From NCBI GenBank assembly GCA_035627375.1, contig DASPLX010000006.1, positions 32,924-96,923 on the forward strand: a DNA stretch of 64,000 bases, in the 5' to 3' direction. The notes below the pieces were generated by a model. The model worked only from the letters and a program-made list of their open reading frames with translations. It was not told where the DNA came from and ran no database searches. Positions within the stretch are counted from its first letter, which is position 1. The number at the start of each line of letters is the position of its first letter. The stretch comes from DASPLX01 sp035627375 (GTDB lineage: Bacteria > Pseudomonadota > Gammaproteobacteria > Burkholderiales > Burkholderiaceae_D). Below, piece by piece: positions 23,601-28,647 of the stretch. A program made the translations under genes and the position numbers.

Positions 23601-26600
23601 GTCGGCCGTGGATCGTTCAAGCCGTACTGTGTCCAAAGGGCATCAAGCTGGCCTGCCAGGTCGGCGGGCGGCGGCGCAACATCCAGCACGGCATCCAAGT
23701 CTTCGAGCGCTGCATTCCCCTTGGCCGTCAATTCTTGCGTGACCCGCCCTTGCACGTCGTAACGCGCCTGAGCGGTCCTGACTTCATCGGCGCCCCAGGC
23801 GCGTTCGGTCTTGAGCAATTGGCCGGCATTGTTATAGGTGTAACGCGTCTCCGTGCCATTCGCCGACGGACTGGTCGTGCCGGCCTTGACATTCACGGTC
23901 AGGATTTGGTTGGCGCCGTTATAGCTCGTCGTGGTGACCGCGTCGTTGGCATGCGGCGCCGGAATCAGTTGGGCCAGGGTTTGCGTACCGGTATAGGCGG
24001 CGGCCTTGTTGTAATAGCGGACGTGCTGGGTTTGATTGCCGGCCAGGTCGTATTGGTAAGTGGTCAGGTAGCCTTCGGCGTCCAGGGTGCCGGCCAACTG
24101 ACCCTTCGCATTGTAGAAATGATAGGTGTGCTGATCCAGGACGGCATTCGTACCGATGCTGGCCTTGAGCGCAGCCAAGGTGCCGGTGCTGCGCAAACTC
24201 GGCGTGGTGGCATTGCCATAGCGGATGCTATGGACCAGTTCGCCGGCGGCGTTGTACTGGTTTTCCGTCAGATATCCTTCGCCGTCGAGAGTGGCTGCCA
24301 ATTTACCGTCGTAGTCATGAAAGTAGCGGACATGACGGTCCTCGCCGGAAGTTTTGACAAGAGCCGCCACCTGGGCGGCGGACGTGGCGGCAGTCAGGCT
24401 GGCGACCGGGATGGCATGGATGTAGCGGATGGTATCGGTCAGCTGTCCGGTGCCATCGTAGAAATACTGCGTCACGTAGCCTTGGGCGGCATCGGTGTCG
24501 CTCGGCGTGATGTCCGCCGCCAGCCGGTTGGCGTTGTCGTAGATCTTGCGGGTGACGCGGTCCTGGTTGTTGTCGAGCGTCGGGCGCATCGTGTCGTCAA
24601 GCACGATGTTGAGCAGATCGCCCTGGACATCGACGGCACTCAAGTTCGCCACTTGCTGGTCGCTCAGCGGCGTCGCGTAACGGATCTGCCTGATGAGGTT
24701 GCCGGCCTTGTCGTAGGCGTTCTCAACCATGACGCCGAGCGCATCGATGGTCGCGACGACACGGCCGGCGCCGTCGTACAGCAGGTAGGTTTTGTTGCCC
24801 AGAGGATCGGTCGTGATGCGCAGGCGGCCGTCGACATCGTACCGATAACTGGTGATGCCGAGGACATTGCCGCCGTGGTCGGATTGGGCGACGCTGAGCA
24901 GGATGCCGCGTTTGTCGTAGACGCTGGTGGTGGTCAGGCTATGGGTGCTGTCGATCGTCACCGTGGTCAAGACCCGGGAGGCGGCTGCCGGGTCGGCCGG
25001 GTCGGAGAACGTATCGGCGTAGGTCGCCACCGTAGTGCGCAATTGACCATTCTGCAGCCATTGGTTGGTGCTCAGGACACGCCCTAGGCCGTCGTAAGTA
25101 TAAGTGGTGGCGTACGGCAGGTTGGCGTTAGCCGCATTCGGCGTGTTGGTGCTGCCGCGCGGATCGATCGTCTGCAAGAGGCGCCCGCGCTGGTCGTATA
25201 CGTACCGGGTAACCGATTCATTCCCGTCGATCACTCCGCCGCCGTCGGTGGTATTGATCGTCGCGTAGGCGGTGGTCTTGGACAAATTGCCGCGAAAGTC
25301 ATAGGCGTAGTCAACGCGCTCGATTCTCTTGCTTAGGTCGACGCCCAATCCGTTGACCCAAGCGACCAGATTCGTCTCGGTGAAATTCGCTGCGGTGTAT
25401 TTGTCCTGAATATAGGCGATTGCGGCGGTACGCTGGCCGACCTTGCCGGAAGCACGCGACTGGGCCAGCGTCAATGCGACATTGCCGTTGCCATCGTAAC
25501 GGTATTCCTGCACCCGGCCTTCCGGAGAGATGATGAAACGCAAATGACTCTCGACATCGTAGACGTAGCGGGTCACGGCCGGCTGGCTGGGTTTGCCGCT
25601 GTGCGCGCCATCCGGATCGGGTGCCAGGTAACGCGTCTCGGTGAGGAGCTGATTGTTGGCGTTATAGGTATATTCGACGGTATTCCCGGCGGCATCGCGG
25701 CGCTTGATGAGATTGCCGTTGGCGTCATAGGAAGAAGCCGTGACGTTCCCATCGCCGTCGATGACTTCGATCACGTTGCCGTTAGCGTCGTAGACATAGC
25801 TGGTGGTCGGGTTCGCGTCGACACCGTCGACCTTGACAGTCGGACTGATCACCTGGCGCAGCATGCCGGTGGCGGCATCGCTGACATAGGTCGTGACCTG
25901 GCCCAAGGGATCGGTGACCGTGGTGTGGATCAGAGATGTCGATTTGGCGTAATCCAGAACGGGCGGTACCAGGAGGCGAGTTCCGGCTACCAAGGCAGGG
26001 TCTCCCATCGCCGCACGCAGAGCGCCGGCGGCGGCGGCATCGTTATAGACGGATTGCGCGATCGCAGCCCACCGTTCGGCGACGGTGGGTGGAGCCAGAT
26101 TGGCGTCAGTTACCGAGTAATACCTCTCGCCGTTGCTAATGTCGTAACGGCGCTGGACGCGCACACCGTAGTTGAGCTGGCTGCTGTTTCGCCGCAAGAA
26201 AATCGTGTTGACATCGCCTTGATCGTCGATCGTAATCCCTGGCGTATAGGGGCCAAGCGCTCCTGCCTTATAGGTACCGCCGATGGACGTGTCCGCTGAA
26301 CTCTGCCAAGCGCCGTTGATATAACGATTGACCAATATCGTGTTGTCGGAACCGCCGGCGTTGGTTTGCAGGAACATGACCGCGAGCCTGCCGTTGTTGC
26401 TCACGCTGCCGACCGGATTGAAAACATTACCGGCCTGGTTCTCGATCGGTTCCGCTCCCGTTCCCTGCCATGCTCCCCCGGCGTAACGGCGCGCCACGAC
26501 ATTATTGTCTTGAATCCAGGTGGCCAGCGCATACGTGCCGTTGGGACTCACGCTCAAATGCGGCACGCCTGTCGCGCCGCCCAATGTGCCTCCGTTGAGA

Positions 26601-28381
26601 TTGACCGGCGCGCTCCAAGAATCGCCAATGCGCGTATAACTGGCGGCATAGACAGTGCTGTCTTGCATGAAGAGGACCACGCCGTCGCCATTCCGATCGA
26701 AGACGATCTTCGCGGATGTGACAGCCGCTGCGGCATTCTCCAACAGGGTACCGGTCGGATTGCTCCACGTTTCTGCAATAGCGCTATAGCGCGACATGAA
26801 CAAGCTGTCATTGCCGCTGCCTTCGGACGGATTTTTCTGCAGCCACAGCACATTGACGTTACCGGCCGCATCAATAGCCACGCTCGGCACCATCGCCGCA
26901 GCAATGTCGTTGTGATTGGCGCCGCCTTGATCGTCCAGGGCGGTCGCGCTTTCTTGCCAGGCCGCGCCGCTATGCAGTATGACCGCTAGGTTGTTCCGGC
27001 TACCGTCGCTTTGCACAAAACTGACCACGGCTCTACCGTTGTCGTTGATGGCGCCAATCGGCGTAGCTCCCGAGACACAGCTTCCCATCAAGTGAGGTGT
27101 ACTGTCCCAGACGCCGGCGACATACCGCTTCGCATAGACATTGTCGTTCTGAACCCAGGCGAGGAGCGCATTGCCGTTGGCGCTCATACTGATATGCGGT
27201 GCGACCGGATTGCCGGCCAGGCCGGTATTGAGGACGCTGCTTGCGCTCCACTTGTCGATAGCCTTGGAATACGAACTGACGCACAGCTCGGTTCCCAATG
27301 CCCACATCGCCAGACCGTTACCGTGCTGGTCCATGGTGATTTGCGGCGATGTCACGCCGGCAATGTTGCGTTGTTCAAGCGGGGTTACGGCCGACCATCC
27401 GTTAAACACGGCACTCAATCCGCTTGCGTTCGCCGTGGCCGGCACCGTTGACGTAGTCTGGGTATAACTCAGCGTGGTAGTCTTGCCTGCCCCATCTGTA
27501 TAACTTTGCAGCTTGCCTTGATGCTCGCCGCTTTGGTAATAGGCAAAGCTGATATAAGTCCCGTCGCCTTGCGTGATCGAGGCAACGCGGTTGCTGGCAC
27601 CGTCATAGGTATAAGTAGTGACGTAACTATTGCCGTTACCGCTCGTGGCGACATTGTCTTCCGGCGTCAAATCGACTGTCACCGTGGTCAAGCGATTCAA
27701 GTCGTCGTAACCATACCGTGTCAGGGTTTGAGTCTGTCCGTTCGATGCCACCGAGATCGACAACAGGTTGCGGCCGTTGTTGACGCCGGCATCGCTGTAA
27801 GTCAACGTCATGACCTGGCCCGACTGATCGGTAATCGTCTCCAGCAAACCATTTGCCTTGTACCCGTAGGTCGTGGTATTCCCGTCGCGATCGGCAACCG
27901 AGATCAGCTTGCCGGTGCCGTCGTAGATCTCCGTCACTCGGCTGCTGCCGTCGGTCCATGTCCATTGGCCGCCGCTATAGCTCAGCGTGTCATGAGCGCC
28001 ATCGCCGTCCGTGCTGACGTAGAGTCCCTTGGACGAATCGAAGTTGTAAGTAATCTCCGTACCGTGGCCGAAGCGCTTGGTCACGCCGGAAGGATTGGCA
28101 TTGGGTGTCGACGGCAGATTGAACAGGGAGGCGACGTCCAACTGCCAGTTGTCCTGGTTATCGTCAGTCAGCAGACCTTGGGAGTTGTAAGTACGTACCA
28201 ACGCAGTATCGAGTCCGGCTGATGTCAGGAATTCGTCCTGCGCCTGGATCACCAGGTTGCCGGTCCTGCCGTTGACATACACCGCATCGGACTGCCCTGC
28301 CCGTCCGATCAAAGGGTTGCCCGAGGCGCCAAGAGTGTTGCCGAAAAGTCCCAGGCCATTGCTGCTGATGATGCTCGTCAT
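6545..28381 (-). CDS. giant RHS/YD-repeat protein with LysM and two propeller-like inserts
   Basis: About 7,278 residues, several times longer than typical Rhs proteins. I start at ATG 28381 (MTSIISSNGLGLFG) because GGGGAG sits 7 nt upstream; an in-frame GTG at 28441 has no such support. The N-terminus has VNGRTGNLV-like sequence usual at the start of RHS shells, with no PAAR motif and no clear signal peptide. Most of the protein is YD repeats (YDxxGN/R type). Two blocks of GNxxxxW-type repeats, near residues 330-740 and 4990-5420, look like beta-propellers. An Fn3-like stretch lies near 4310, a LysM (YVVQAGDTLQLIAQKLFG) near 6230, and a hydrophobic Ala/Val-rich stretch near 6310-6390. The last ~700 residues are encoded by lower-GC DNA and form an unrecognised tip. 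The usual DPxGL core terminus is not seen. It may be a surface or secreted toxin or adhesin; that is inference. Confidence 0.93.
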   Translation of the reverse strand: MTSIISSNGLGLFGNTLGASGNPLIGRAGQSDAVYVNGRTGNLVIQAQDEFLTSAGLDTALVRTYNSQGLLTDDNQDNWQLDVASLFNLPSTPNANPSGVTKRFGHGTEITYNFDSSKGLYVSTDGDGAHDTLSYSGGQWTWTDGSSRVTEIYDGTGKLISVADRDGNTTTYGYKANGLLETITDQSGQVMTLTYSDAGVNNGRNLLSISVASNGQTQTLTRYGYDDLNRLTTVTVDLTPEDNVATSGNGNSYVTTYTYDGASNRVASITQGDGTYISFAYYQSGEHQGKLQSYTDGAGKTTTLSYTQTTSTVPATANASGLSAVFNGWSAVTPLEQRNIAGVTSPQITMDQHGNGLAMWALGTELCVSSYSKAIDKWSASSVLNTGLAGNPVAPHISMSANGNALLAWVQNDNVYAKRYVAGVWDSTPHLMGSCVSGATPIGAINDNGRAVVSFVQSDGSRNNLAVILHSGAAWQESATALDDQGGANHNDIAAAMVPSVAIDAAGNVNVLWLQKNPSEGSGNDSLFMSRYSAIAETWSNPTGTLLENAAAAVTSAKIVFDRNGDGVVLFMQDSTVYAASYTRIGDSWSAPVNLNGGTLGGATGVPHLSVSPNGTYALATWIQDNNVVARRYAGGAWQGTGAEPIENQAGNVFNPVGSVSNNGRLAVMFLQTNAGGSDNTILVNRYINGAWQSSADTSIGGTYKAGALGPYTPGITIDDQGDVNTIFLRRNSSQLNYGVRVQRRYDISNGERYYSVTDANLAPPTVAERWAAIAQSVYNDAAAAGALRAAMGDPALVAGTRLLVPPVLDYAKSTSLIHTTVTDPLGQVTTYVSDAATGMLRQVISPTVKVDGVDANPTTSYVYDANGNVIEVIDGDGNVTASSYDANGNLIKRRDAAGNTVEYTYNANNQLLTETRYLAPDPDGAHSGKPSQPAVTRYVYDVESHLRFIISPEGRVQEYRYDGNGNVALTLAQSRASGKVGQRTAAIAYIQDKYTAANFTETNLVAWVNGLGVDLSKRIERVDYAYDFRGNLSKTTAYATINTTDGGGVIDGNESVTRYVYDQRGRLLQTIDPRGSTNTPNAANANLPYATTYTYDGLGRVLSTNQWLQNGQLRTTVATYADTFSDPADPAAASRVLTTVTIDSTHSLTTTSVYDKRGILLSVAQSDHGGNVLGITSYRYDVDGRLRITTDPLGNKTYLLYDGAGRVVATIDALGVMVENAYDKAGNLIRQIRYATPLSDQQVANLSAVDVQGDLLNIVLDDTMRPTLDNNQDRVTRKIYDNANRLAADITPSDTDAAQGYVTQYFYDGTGQLTDTIRYIHAIPVASLTAATSAAQVAALVKTSGEDRHVRYFHDYDGKLAATLDGEGYLTENQYNAAGELVHSIRYGNATTPSLRSTGTLAALKASIGTNAVLDQHTYHFYNAKGQLAGTLDAEGYLTTYQYDLAGNQTQHVRYYNKAAAYTGTQTLAQLIPAPHANDAVTTTSYNGANQILTVNVKAGTTSPSANGTETRYTYNNAGQLLKTERAWGADEVRTAQARYDVQGRVTQELTAKGNAALEDLDAVLDVAPPPADLAGQLDALWTQYGLNDPRPTDAAAMREAIWTQYSLTHAYDRGGRRISTIDQNGNKTLFFYDARDRLSHTVNARGEVVETRYNAFGQASESIRYTGRIATDGLNGGSVTDTLTSRLNAIAADGTGPNADSHTRINYTLRGAIKQAIDAMGKQTEYAYTAFGELKTQRDPIAAGVDTLSHRTYDRRGLLKTLVEDVDQGAYVGIERTTKREYDAFGRITQEWDGNNNPRSYAYDKLGRTVSVTDPSGTRTTAYDAFSRILSVTDARNAALATTSYAYDDSARSFTVTTPENITVKTTYNRHGQKIAVEDGRHNITTYHYDKNGNLTKTIQADGTLNLTTQAVYDRAGRLITTLDANGRATVLSYDAANRVLSRAIDPPSHTHPVTGEAVANPGGLNLVTSYSFDGQGRTVTVTDPGGTVTHTTFDANGRVTQTAVDPATIVNANDGTSAPNPDGLNLRTVYGYDDQGRVLTVTTGAGTAAARTTKYVYDRLGRRIETHVDPVNYIDPVTGDNIANPDALDLTTYHTYDGNNNVISTTDANGHKTHYYYDGSDRLIYTLDALDGLAWNEYDGRGNLIKRTRFASSLAGDGFPAEPTRAQIDARRAVIADPQHDEVTSYYYDKDSRLIATVDAMGYLIERKLNANGNPDQIVAWATALPARPGADTRPTPVAGDTCHTTSFYYDQAERLVASVDGAGNLVERKLDANGNLVQNIVWATPVARTAPETIPAADASDVANNKKQTTSYYYDGANRLVATVDGMGYLIQQELNAAGKVMRSIAWATAIARTAPETHPAPVANDASRVTSYYYDDAHRLVATVDPEGYLVERELDANGNEVRRIAWNTAVTLTVPGVKPTAVANDTNHIVSTYYDKGNRVKATVDGEGYLVEFEWDGKGKLKKRTAWETAIDRPAVDTYPSPSPTDVTGNRRQVVSYDYDANGRLHTETNGLGQITTYGYDAKGNRTSVISALAGPLTTSDETYYLELRKQFGATTAGGAGMSAAEVAANPAVQANLIARCTTTYSYDAADRLVQVKDPKNHTETYTYDAYGNRIVVTDKRGHQRVSYYDDNNRKTLEVDAEGYVTQYTYTSTGKIKSHTLFSQPVAVPANPAVLPAPTSTPSLDRTVTYEYNDRDELIRRIDGEGYRTEYSYDSAGNRTESRQAFDLAATQWATTRYYYDKRGQLRFTLSPAGFLTEQRFDAYGNRTHLLTYDTPLTSLPAAGAMPVPAESLEDRGTTWQYDKNNRAYNETRRVRHTDQGTQYVTQSITYDAHGNRRVVTDAVGSAMDTRTIEYKYDAANRLTDVIRPVTSSQSVTTHYAHDAVGNVVTRYDAYQTGAANERITWFLYDENNRLVLETNPLLASTLMTYDENGNLRTRTIGTGGDTRTEIHTYDRNNRRISTEDAAGNVTGYAYNAAGETSSTTNANYQQLISNDNSYYGELRQRLGAPAAVEHLTDAHRMIMKAACTITYRHDRNGRLVAVQDANGIETRYTYDGQGNKRTERQAYGMVGEERLTSYDYDPDGRLTNVFNALGGVTEYRYDGGSRNISLTVDANGNEESRTYDLLGRLETVIRHGGEHGGIKIAHEYDLRGNIVKTTTSHADGADARAVIFTYDKMDRRVSMTDDEGFTTTYGHNDHGEQTSVTRGQYLLNQGDAGFVQAKKDRAFPLTISYTYDKGGRVETMTDGAGNVTRYGYDVANNRTSVTVADNELGDGRGGITEKRTTGYKYDKANRLTEIYTPMGGAIQPQTVYLYDAAGNKITEKILQRAARSFIVPNDVSNDAAGWNLIAGILYGSNSPAVGAALHARVGADVDLVAGMVLADLPASLAGHPLNAELSTREAVWSVTNYEYDNQGRMTASVDAHLVRTEYVYDAVGNLKTTIYAKGTADQRTVKAEYDLLNRKTADIDALDNRTAYRYDAVGNRIKVTDALGYVAHYYYNALNQLTTVLDPEHGGKTFEYDSGGRVIKERTHMTRYVGAVSDTVPPALVDADSDRIVEFIYDGSGQLREHRLADGTVHQFAYNGAGLKITDTLFGNAVEPRVLHYEYDGNGRLSKLIDVDGTETTYDYDGAGNKTREITMVREVPEALDLRQRRITEYDYDLNNRNTARRVYEEKRLQWISGPVTTKTLLSDHRYGYDLVGNRVSETAMQGEIAGSALPIGATGTARFFHYDKLNRLTDEATDLGLLHLATGEEWNPAWNDHLHYEYDLVGNRKSVTDRRGYTTEYKYDKCNRLTHEIQPEVTIFTIAGGAQSLRPEIVREYDALGRVVQITDANGYKTSNWFDGRGLQIAQRNGDDAFVEYRYNMAGQQLEKTEYAVRMTGKARVLGERPTPPVGERRVTSYAYDKAGRLTQTTLPEVVVHGVVDGELQPGNSKRPAELHLYDHYGNQIASRDRNENWSYFFYDSKGRVAASVDVLGYMAEFDYDRQGKLVRKKIYTKQLDQATLNGLKQQADAAWTQQEATGQPVAQLARPAVPAPAAATHDRDELYVTDYEYDALGRLTQELAPEIIVTDPHKFGSILESPHSAHRPKTTYAYGLDGNLFSKTVGAGTPEALTDYYFYDRANRLSSTVEGVTNAGNDGILTTFDHDGNGNVTMRRRYYRAVPESALAVGATREQLVDSLPAQYHEQNQAIAYTYDSLNRLATQTDWMHEEQYSLDDNDDDIVQAFSYDAAGNRTRHVDGDGYVTRMAYDAAGRLIESIDPEKRADTVFEYDVFGNLVRSYSGFTTEPGMSRATGMAAKVANNIGATSVGDEVTLNWTVRQGTMRSWVVYGRESIRDINAPWLLNPDSGLGYTGKTAVVTHDPLAPTSQAAIKLGAIGYSQPICFRVVTEDDSGNLTWSEEKIIRPAPHYEQLSITRPTSTSLSVQVRFDANVESATLDFGAPGQLYSTVNFVQQPNSDVWTALIEAPAGVDPATLAYAVNWKGVVNGAIYRGEENLFATALDRAGIRTTASTEYQPGDTYRIALTSAMPSALHARFPTIRALYRSASGSENYRTADVTAVVSAGGVTTYRLTLGGDTPLIMGNYEVMLEGLDGSGKPIAVLDRFNYFVQDGAPTTVHNSASVPAPAEGLGSSMRMLVNGAAVTISPDRDDEDLAGAPPERMLADLPPLAAGASADYVTLFGDEFSATHTASVTAGNVTASALDLNLQATLSAAEVQNVGSEGLYLGWSAVGGESTTFVQVAATGGNGYAVTVRALPRSGQYNLELYYLDKQGNKVIVERRRVDTVSWSSQAWTGRSLTLHAEERGRLQSQNGAIVLVQDSYREYRHAPLDVSLRTTQHSHAGMNTDFDEGLGMSHMAESTYDALNAKTKSNDQDGLWREFRVNANGDTVATVLYGKVESGAYVPNDEEDPTGPLMTLFERDAGGRLVKQWDEFVRAPDNSYVRPMTNYTYDVLNRVTSKTTSRLGPNSVPAPRPQGWDAEAVLRESLSGSVSQVQTAFDRNGNGFAIFVSGNDLYWTEYDKNTNTWSDPAVEGLDGTHKLDGSLGYFPQYPHMSMSANGNVVVTWHQSNGNYVRTRINGVWSPARSSNPVKLSTTFYGGGQQRCAIADNGRAVVTFVENNNIYAYIFDGSSWQQSPAGQSIDDLGGTNTGGIGNSFKPSVYIDESGDIVLMWLQANVGESALSLRYARYSAATGQWTAPVGNQIESSNDAIGDAKMVLDKDGNGWVLFTQGSNSYYNATVYARRYTKGATNPWGELLNFGTTSQGYHIDLSLSPDGRSALALWTRSTPGGNSNGYTDVVARRYVDGQWVGTGPEVVENRTGMTFIPRGSISNSGEAIVVFANDDSNSGGARSFYASRFANGAWSGVTEGSLSLESINYSVDNNAANSPISVAIDGDGNVNVLWTQGVSNTGAWNLYGRRYESGRGRQTDSRTWRYEYNAVGLVRETNPNHGVNGMNGQVHTYMDQFGRVTAIVSAANRVSLKFYDNKGRLEEERDGNGTRIAYGYDRLDRMVSKTDGRGLATTGSSELERGDYTIRYEYDQRDRLLKVRQAQGFHLAYDDRQMYKDERERLGYTEFVPGTISGERRVQAAADLNESDKQTLIDLYTTTYRYDGRNNRIEMIANGSNQRNEAAAPYGWERKLQNVQRIQEIYDGLGRITKTRRRVDPDGERSLHSLQWAETEREYDVYGNLVKETDAENRVTIDRRYGAFGRLAWDFQKDIEYDYDNYGHVQSERKTTGSQSIAKHYDRLGRLTRIENSETGVSTEYTYTLDGLRHSEKTTAPDPMNGNTPKLMRDIRYFYDDKGQLKRWHDWQTCAHENFEYDADGYLTRVFTDTWAEDDWIPENSILGGPDKRFAKWMGPVNDVGAPLPMDPDSTWRKINNYYEYDNGGRLKRKYRLSGSNEETVLRTYEYDAANNVVASFDGVSNIPSDNVKREFKYQDGSTGIDANNRRAIARGSSPNPNGPEDVEQKWQYDVRGNVTHSSEKTRFSKPGAVMDSMTIVDSKYNESNQLYYQYSSTVKDEGIDGSTVRNTWQTQTIDYDYAGRVDLITNDSDGTVTADGDTTDLTAYRMTYQHDYRSDGQIETIEATRDDLDDEDVENIVRHTWNYYDAFGQRKEVVREQEEGMVANAVASYVTDNEGRILFVKDDDGKQTGGSHQRITAMDYLYANGTPRGEIGTNHEGGTVCNFDRGDYDSAPQIASMGGRFSYYPSLQANSPDSSFTYVVQAGDTLQLIAQKLFGTGSLWYVIADANGLTGNETLTPNMSLRIPNTTQNGIGHREPLYNESHITGSLLPSAVPAPPEVDKCAAVGTIIVAVVVAVAVSVATWGAATGIAAAGVSAVATAALTAAAGAGIAVVGETIRQTTNMVAGWQKGFDMGQVAVAGIGGAFGGAASGLGAYAKAAQLMGTAADMAKLAQTGLSVAGQVSTQLLSRHFAKGKDKRDFNWSGIFGAAIPGLVGLNNNTIAADVGRVGVSWASLAFSSGESTDWANTLSTTFGTGAGWIPTGNNFVAQTAVQLGSTAMAATMAYAVTRSDKGLAAWTAHSAGQGVGNGIISWGTAKLENERSERLMQEEAARKQRWAMRGAQAGIEVREKVLADKLHSLEESTGGPSAGFDRRLYEDGIPGDQRLAVLVHEQVGVWYDQDGKAHPDVRGYDVPVEELDARLDASATPYLPPMPSRPGSTQGTVTEAKHKPSITKHVGADEIAAGLREVEKNTEALMNWKSEIDMSGVLNESHIPGEIAMASEPESAVSEEPLMTPMQDSASRDDIANAEASLTQARAHYQAIANSNYYKLRDPNEIPYVVDFDIPYMGSLFRNGGPITQLRAGWNREMDESLERVRANEIALGKYMGLERGVNHALQFVGNLSLAMLQIPENIANLPTTFARGGIKVENGMKLAYRHNKPGEAALEIGSAVAETALALLDVKLGLDGLSAVKAAGAPKNPWITVTDEAMAAHEVTTVTRWGRPGLQSGDWVMEGGPTATNYFLSGKWQPGLGNQFASIAGAETFVVPKSALVPPEGYGVDGGIKALFGQYRYQPAMSIGSGEGGAIARNGRPAFINVDEEIPLGDADLLDLSAPPPLPRRINNGTGNLPFDLYGDPMYDAAALARRVESTGGTRVTYVGPPVTEHFDGEPYRAAWTASARLSPDKKLLTFDTQTDANLGKLAAERFIEENHPGQRYNVGSGTHGDERGFNAATPGMSFELRARSFVTTDLIMHPDATIFDLSTPLTAHRYYAAENSYQLTVRNWCYSSGDRFVPPVADKVRP
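12110..13410 (-). repeat. second propeller-like repeat block inside the RHS gene
   Basis: Around residues 4990-5420 the protein leaves the YD pattern and repeats a ~50-70-residue unit with GNGxAxxxW/F, MSANGNxVVTW, ISNSGEAIVVF and DGDGNVNVLW motifs, as in sialidase-like or lectin-like beta-propeller blades. It strongly resembles the block at 26160-27400, including W-x-x-x-V-N-G/Y-x-x-G motifs and a shared ending before an RRYxxxxG stretch, so the two probably arose by internal duplication. Confidence 0.6.
20850..21830 (-). repeat. five tandem ~62-65-residue units inside the RHS gene
   Basis: The start of each unit, T/V-S-x-Y-Y-D-x-x-x-R-L/V, falls near 21827, 21640, 21446, 21260 and 21078 (next YD unit near 20885), a spacing of about 182-194 nt. 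Each unit carries TVDxxGYLVExxLDxxG then WxTAxxR and a proline-rich linker ending before the next YYD. This is a regular higher-order array within the otherwise irregular YD shell. Confidence 0.65.
26160..27400 (-). repeat. first propeller-like repeat block inside the RHS gene
   Basis: Residues ~330-740 contain repeated GNGLAMW, MSANGNALLAWVQ, INDNGRAVVSFVQ, IDAAGNVNVLWLQ, RNGDGVVLFMQ and VSNNGRLAVMFLQ motifs spaced about 50-70 residues apart. This is the pattern of blades in a beta-propeller. It interrupts the N-terminal part of the YD shell and closely resembles the block at 12110-13410. Confidence 0.6.
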
Positions 28382-28455
28382 GAAATCGCTCCCCGTCAGA
28401 ATCTTGAAATTCGCCGACCACCCGCTCGAAATCGAGTGCACGGCCTATCTGGGGC

Positions 28456-28490
28456 ATTACATCCAGCGATTGCGGACAGTTTTTAGACGC
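28456..28490 (-). promoter_or_regulatory. predicted promoter of the giant RHS gene (variant sigma-28-like)
   Basis: Read on the - strand: GCGTCTAAAAA, 13 nt, CTGGATGTAAT. The same two blocks with the same 13-nt spacing occur upstream of the beta-helix gene (31307-31341), while the spacer sequence differs. TAAA is followed 18 nt later by GAT, the spacing found in FliA promoters (TAAA-N15-GCCGAT). The predicted start of transcription is near 28450, leaving ~70 nt before the ATG at 28381. Recognition by the FliA-type sigma factor encoded at 31348-32097 is inference. Confidence 0.6.
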
Positions 28491-28518
28491 GGATACGAAA
28501 TTCTTGCGCGCATGCGAC

Positions 28519-28547
28519 GAGCCACCGATCTATCGGATCGGCGGCTC
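28519..28547 (-). terminator. strong hairpin downstream of the hydrolase gene
   Basis: On the - strand transcript GAGCCGCCGATC and GATCGGTGGCTC pair over 12 positions (one G-U) around a 5-nt loop. It lies about 100 nt after the stop of the hydrolase gene and before the predicted RHS promoter, where a terminator is expected. No clear U-run follows. Confidence 0.45.
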
Positions 28548-28647
28548 CGCAACTGCAAAGGTGGAGGAAAACAGGAGGGAACGGCGGCTCCGCCTGCGAT
28601 AAAACTACTGAGGGCGAAAAGGCGTGAACCGGCAGGAGCGAGGCGGC

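Noticed and set aside
28382..28441. GTG start of the RHS gene at 28441
   Set aside because: ATG 28381 has GGGGAG at ideal distance. The extra 20 residues are not RHS-like.
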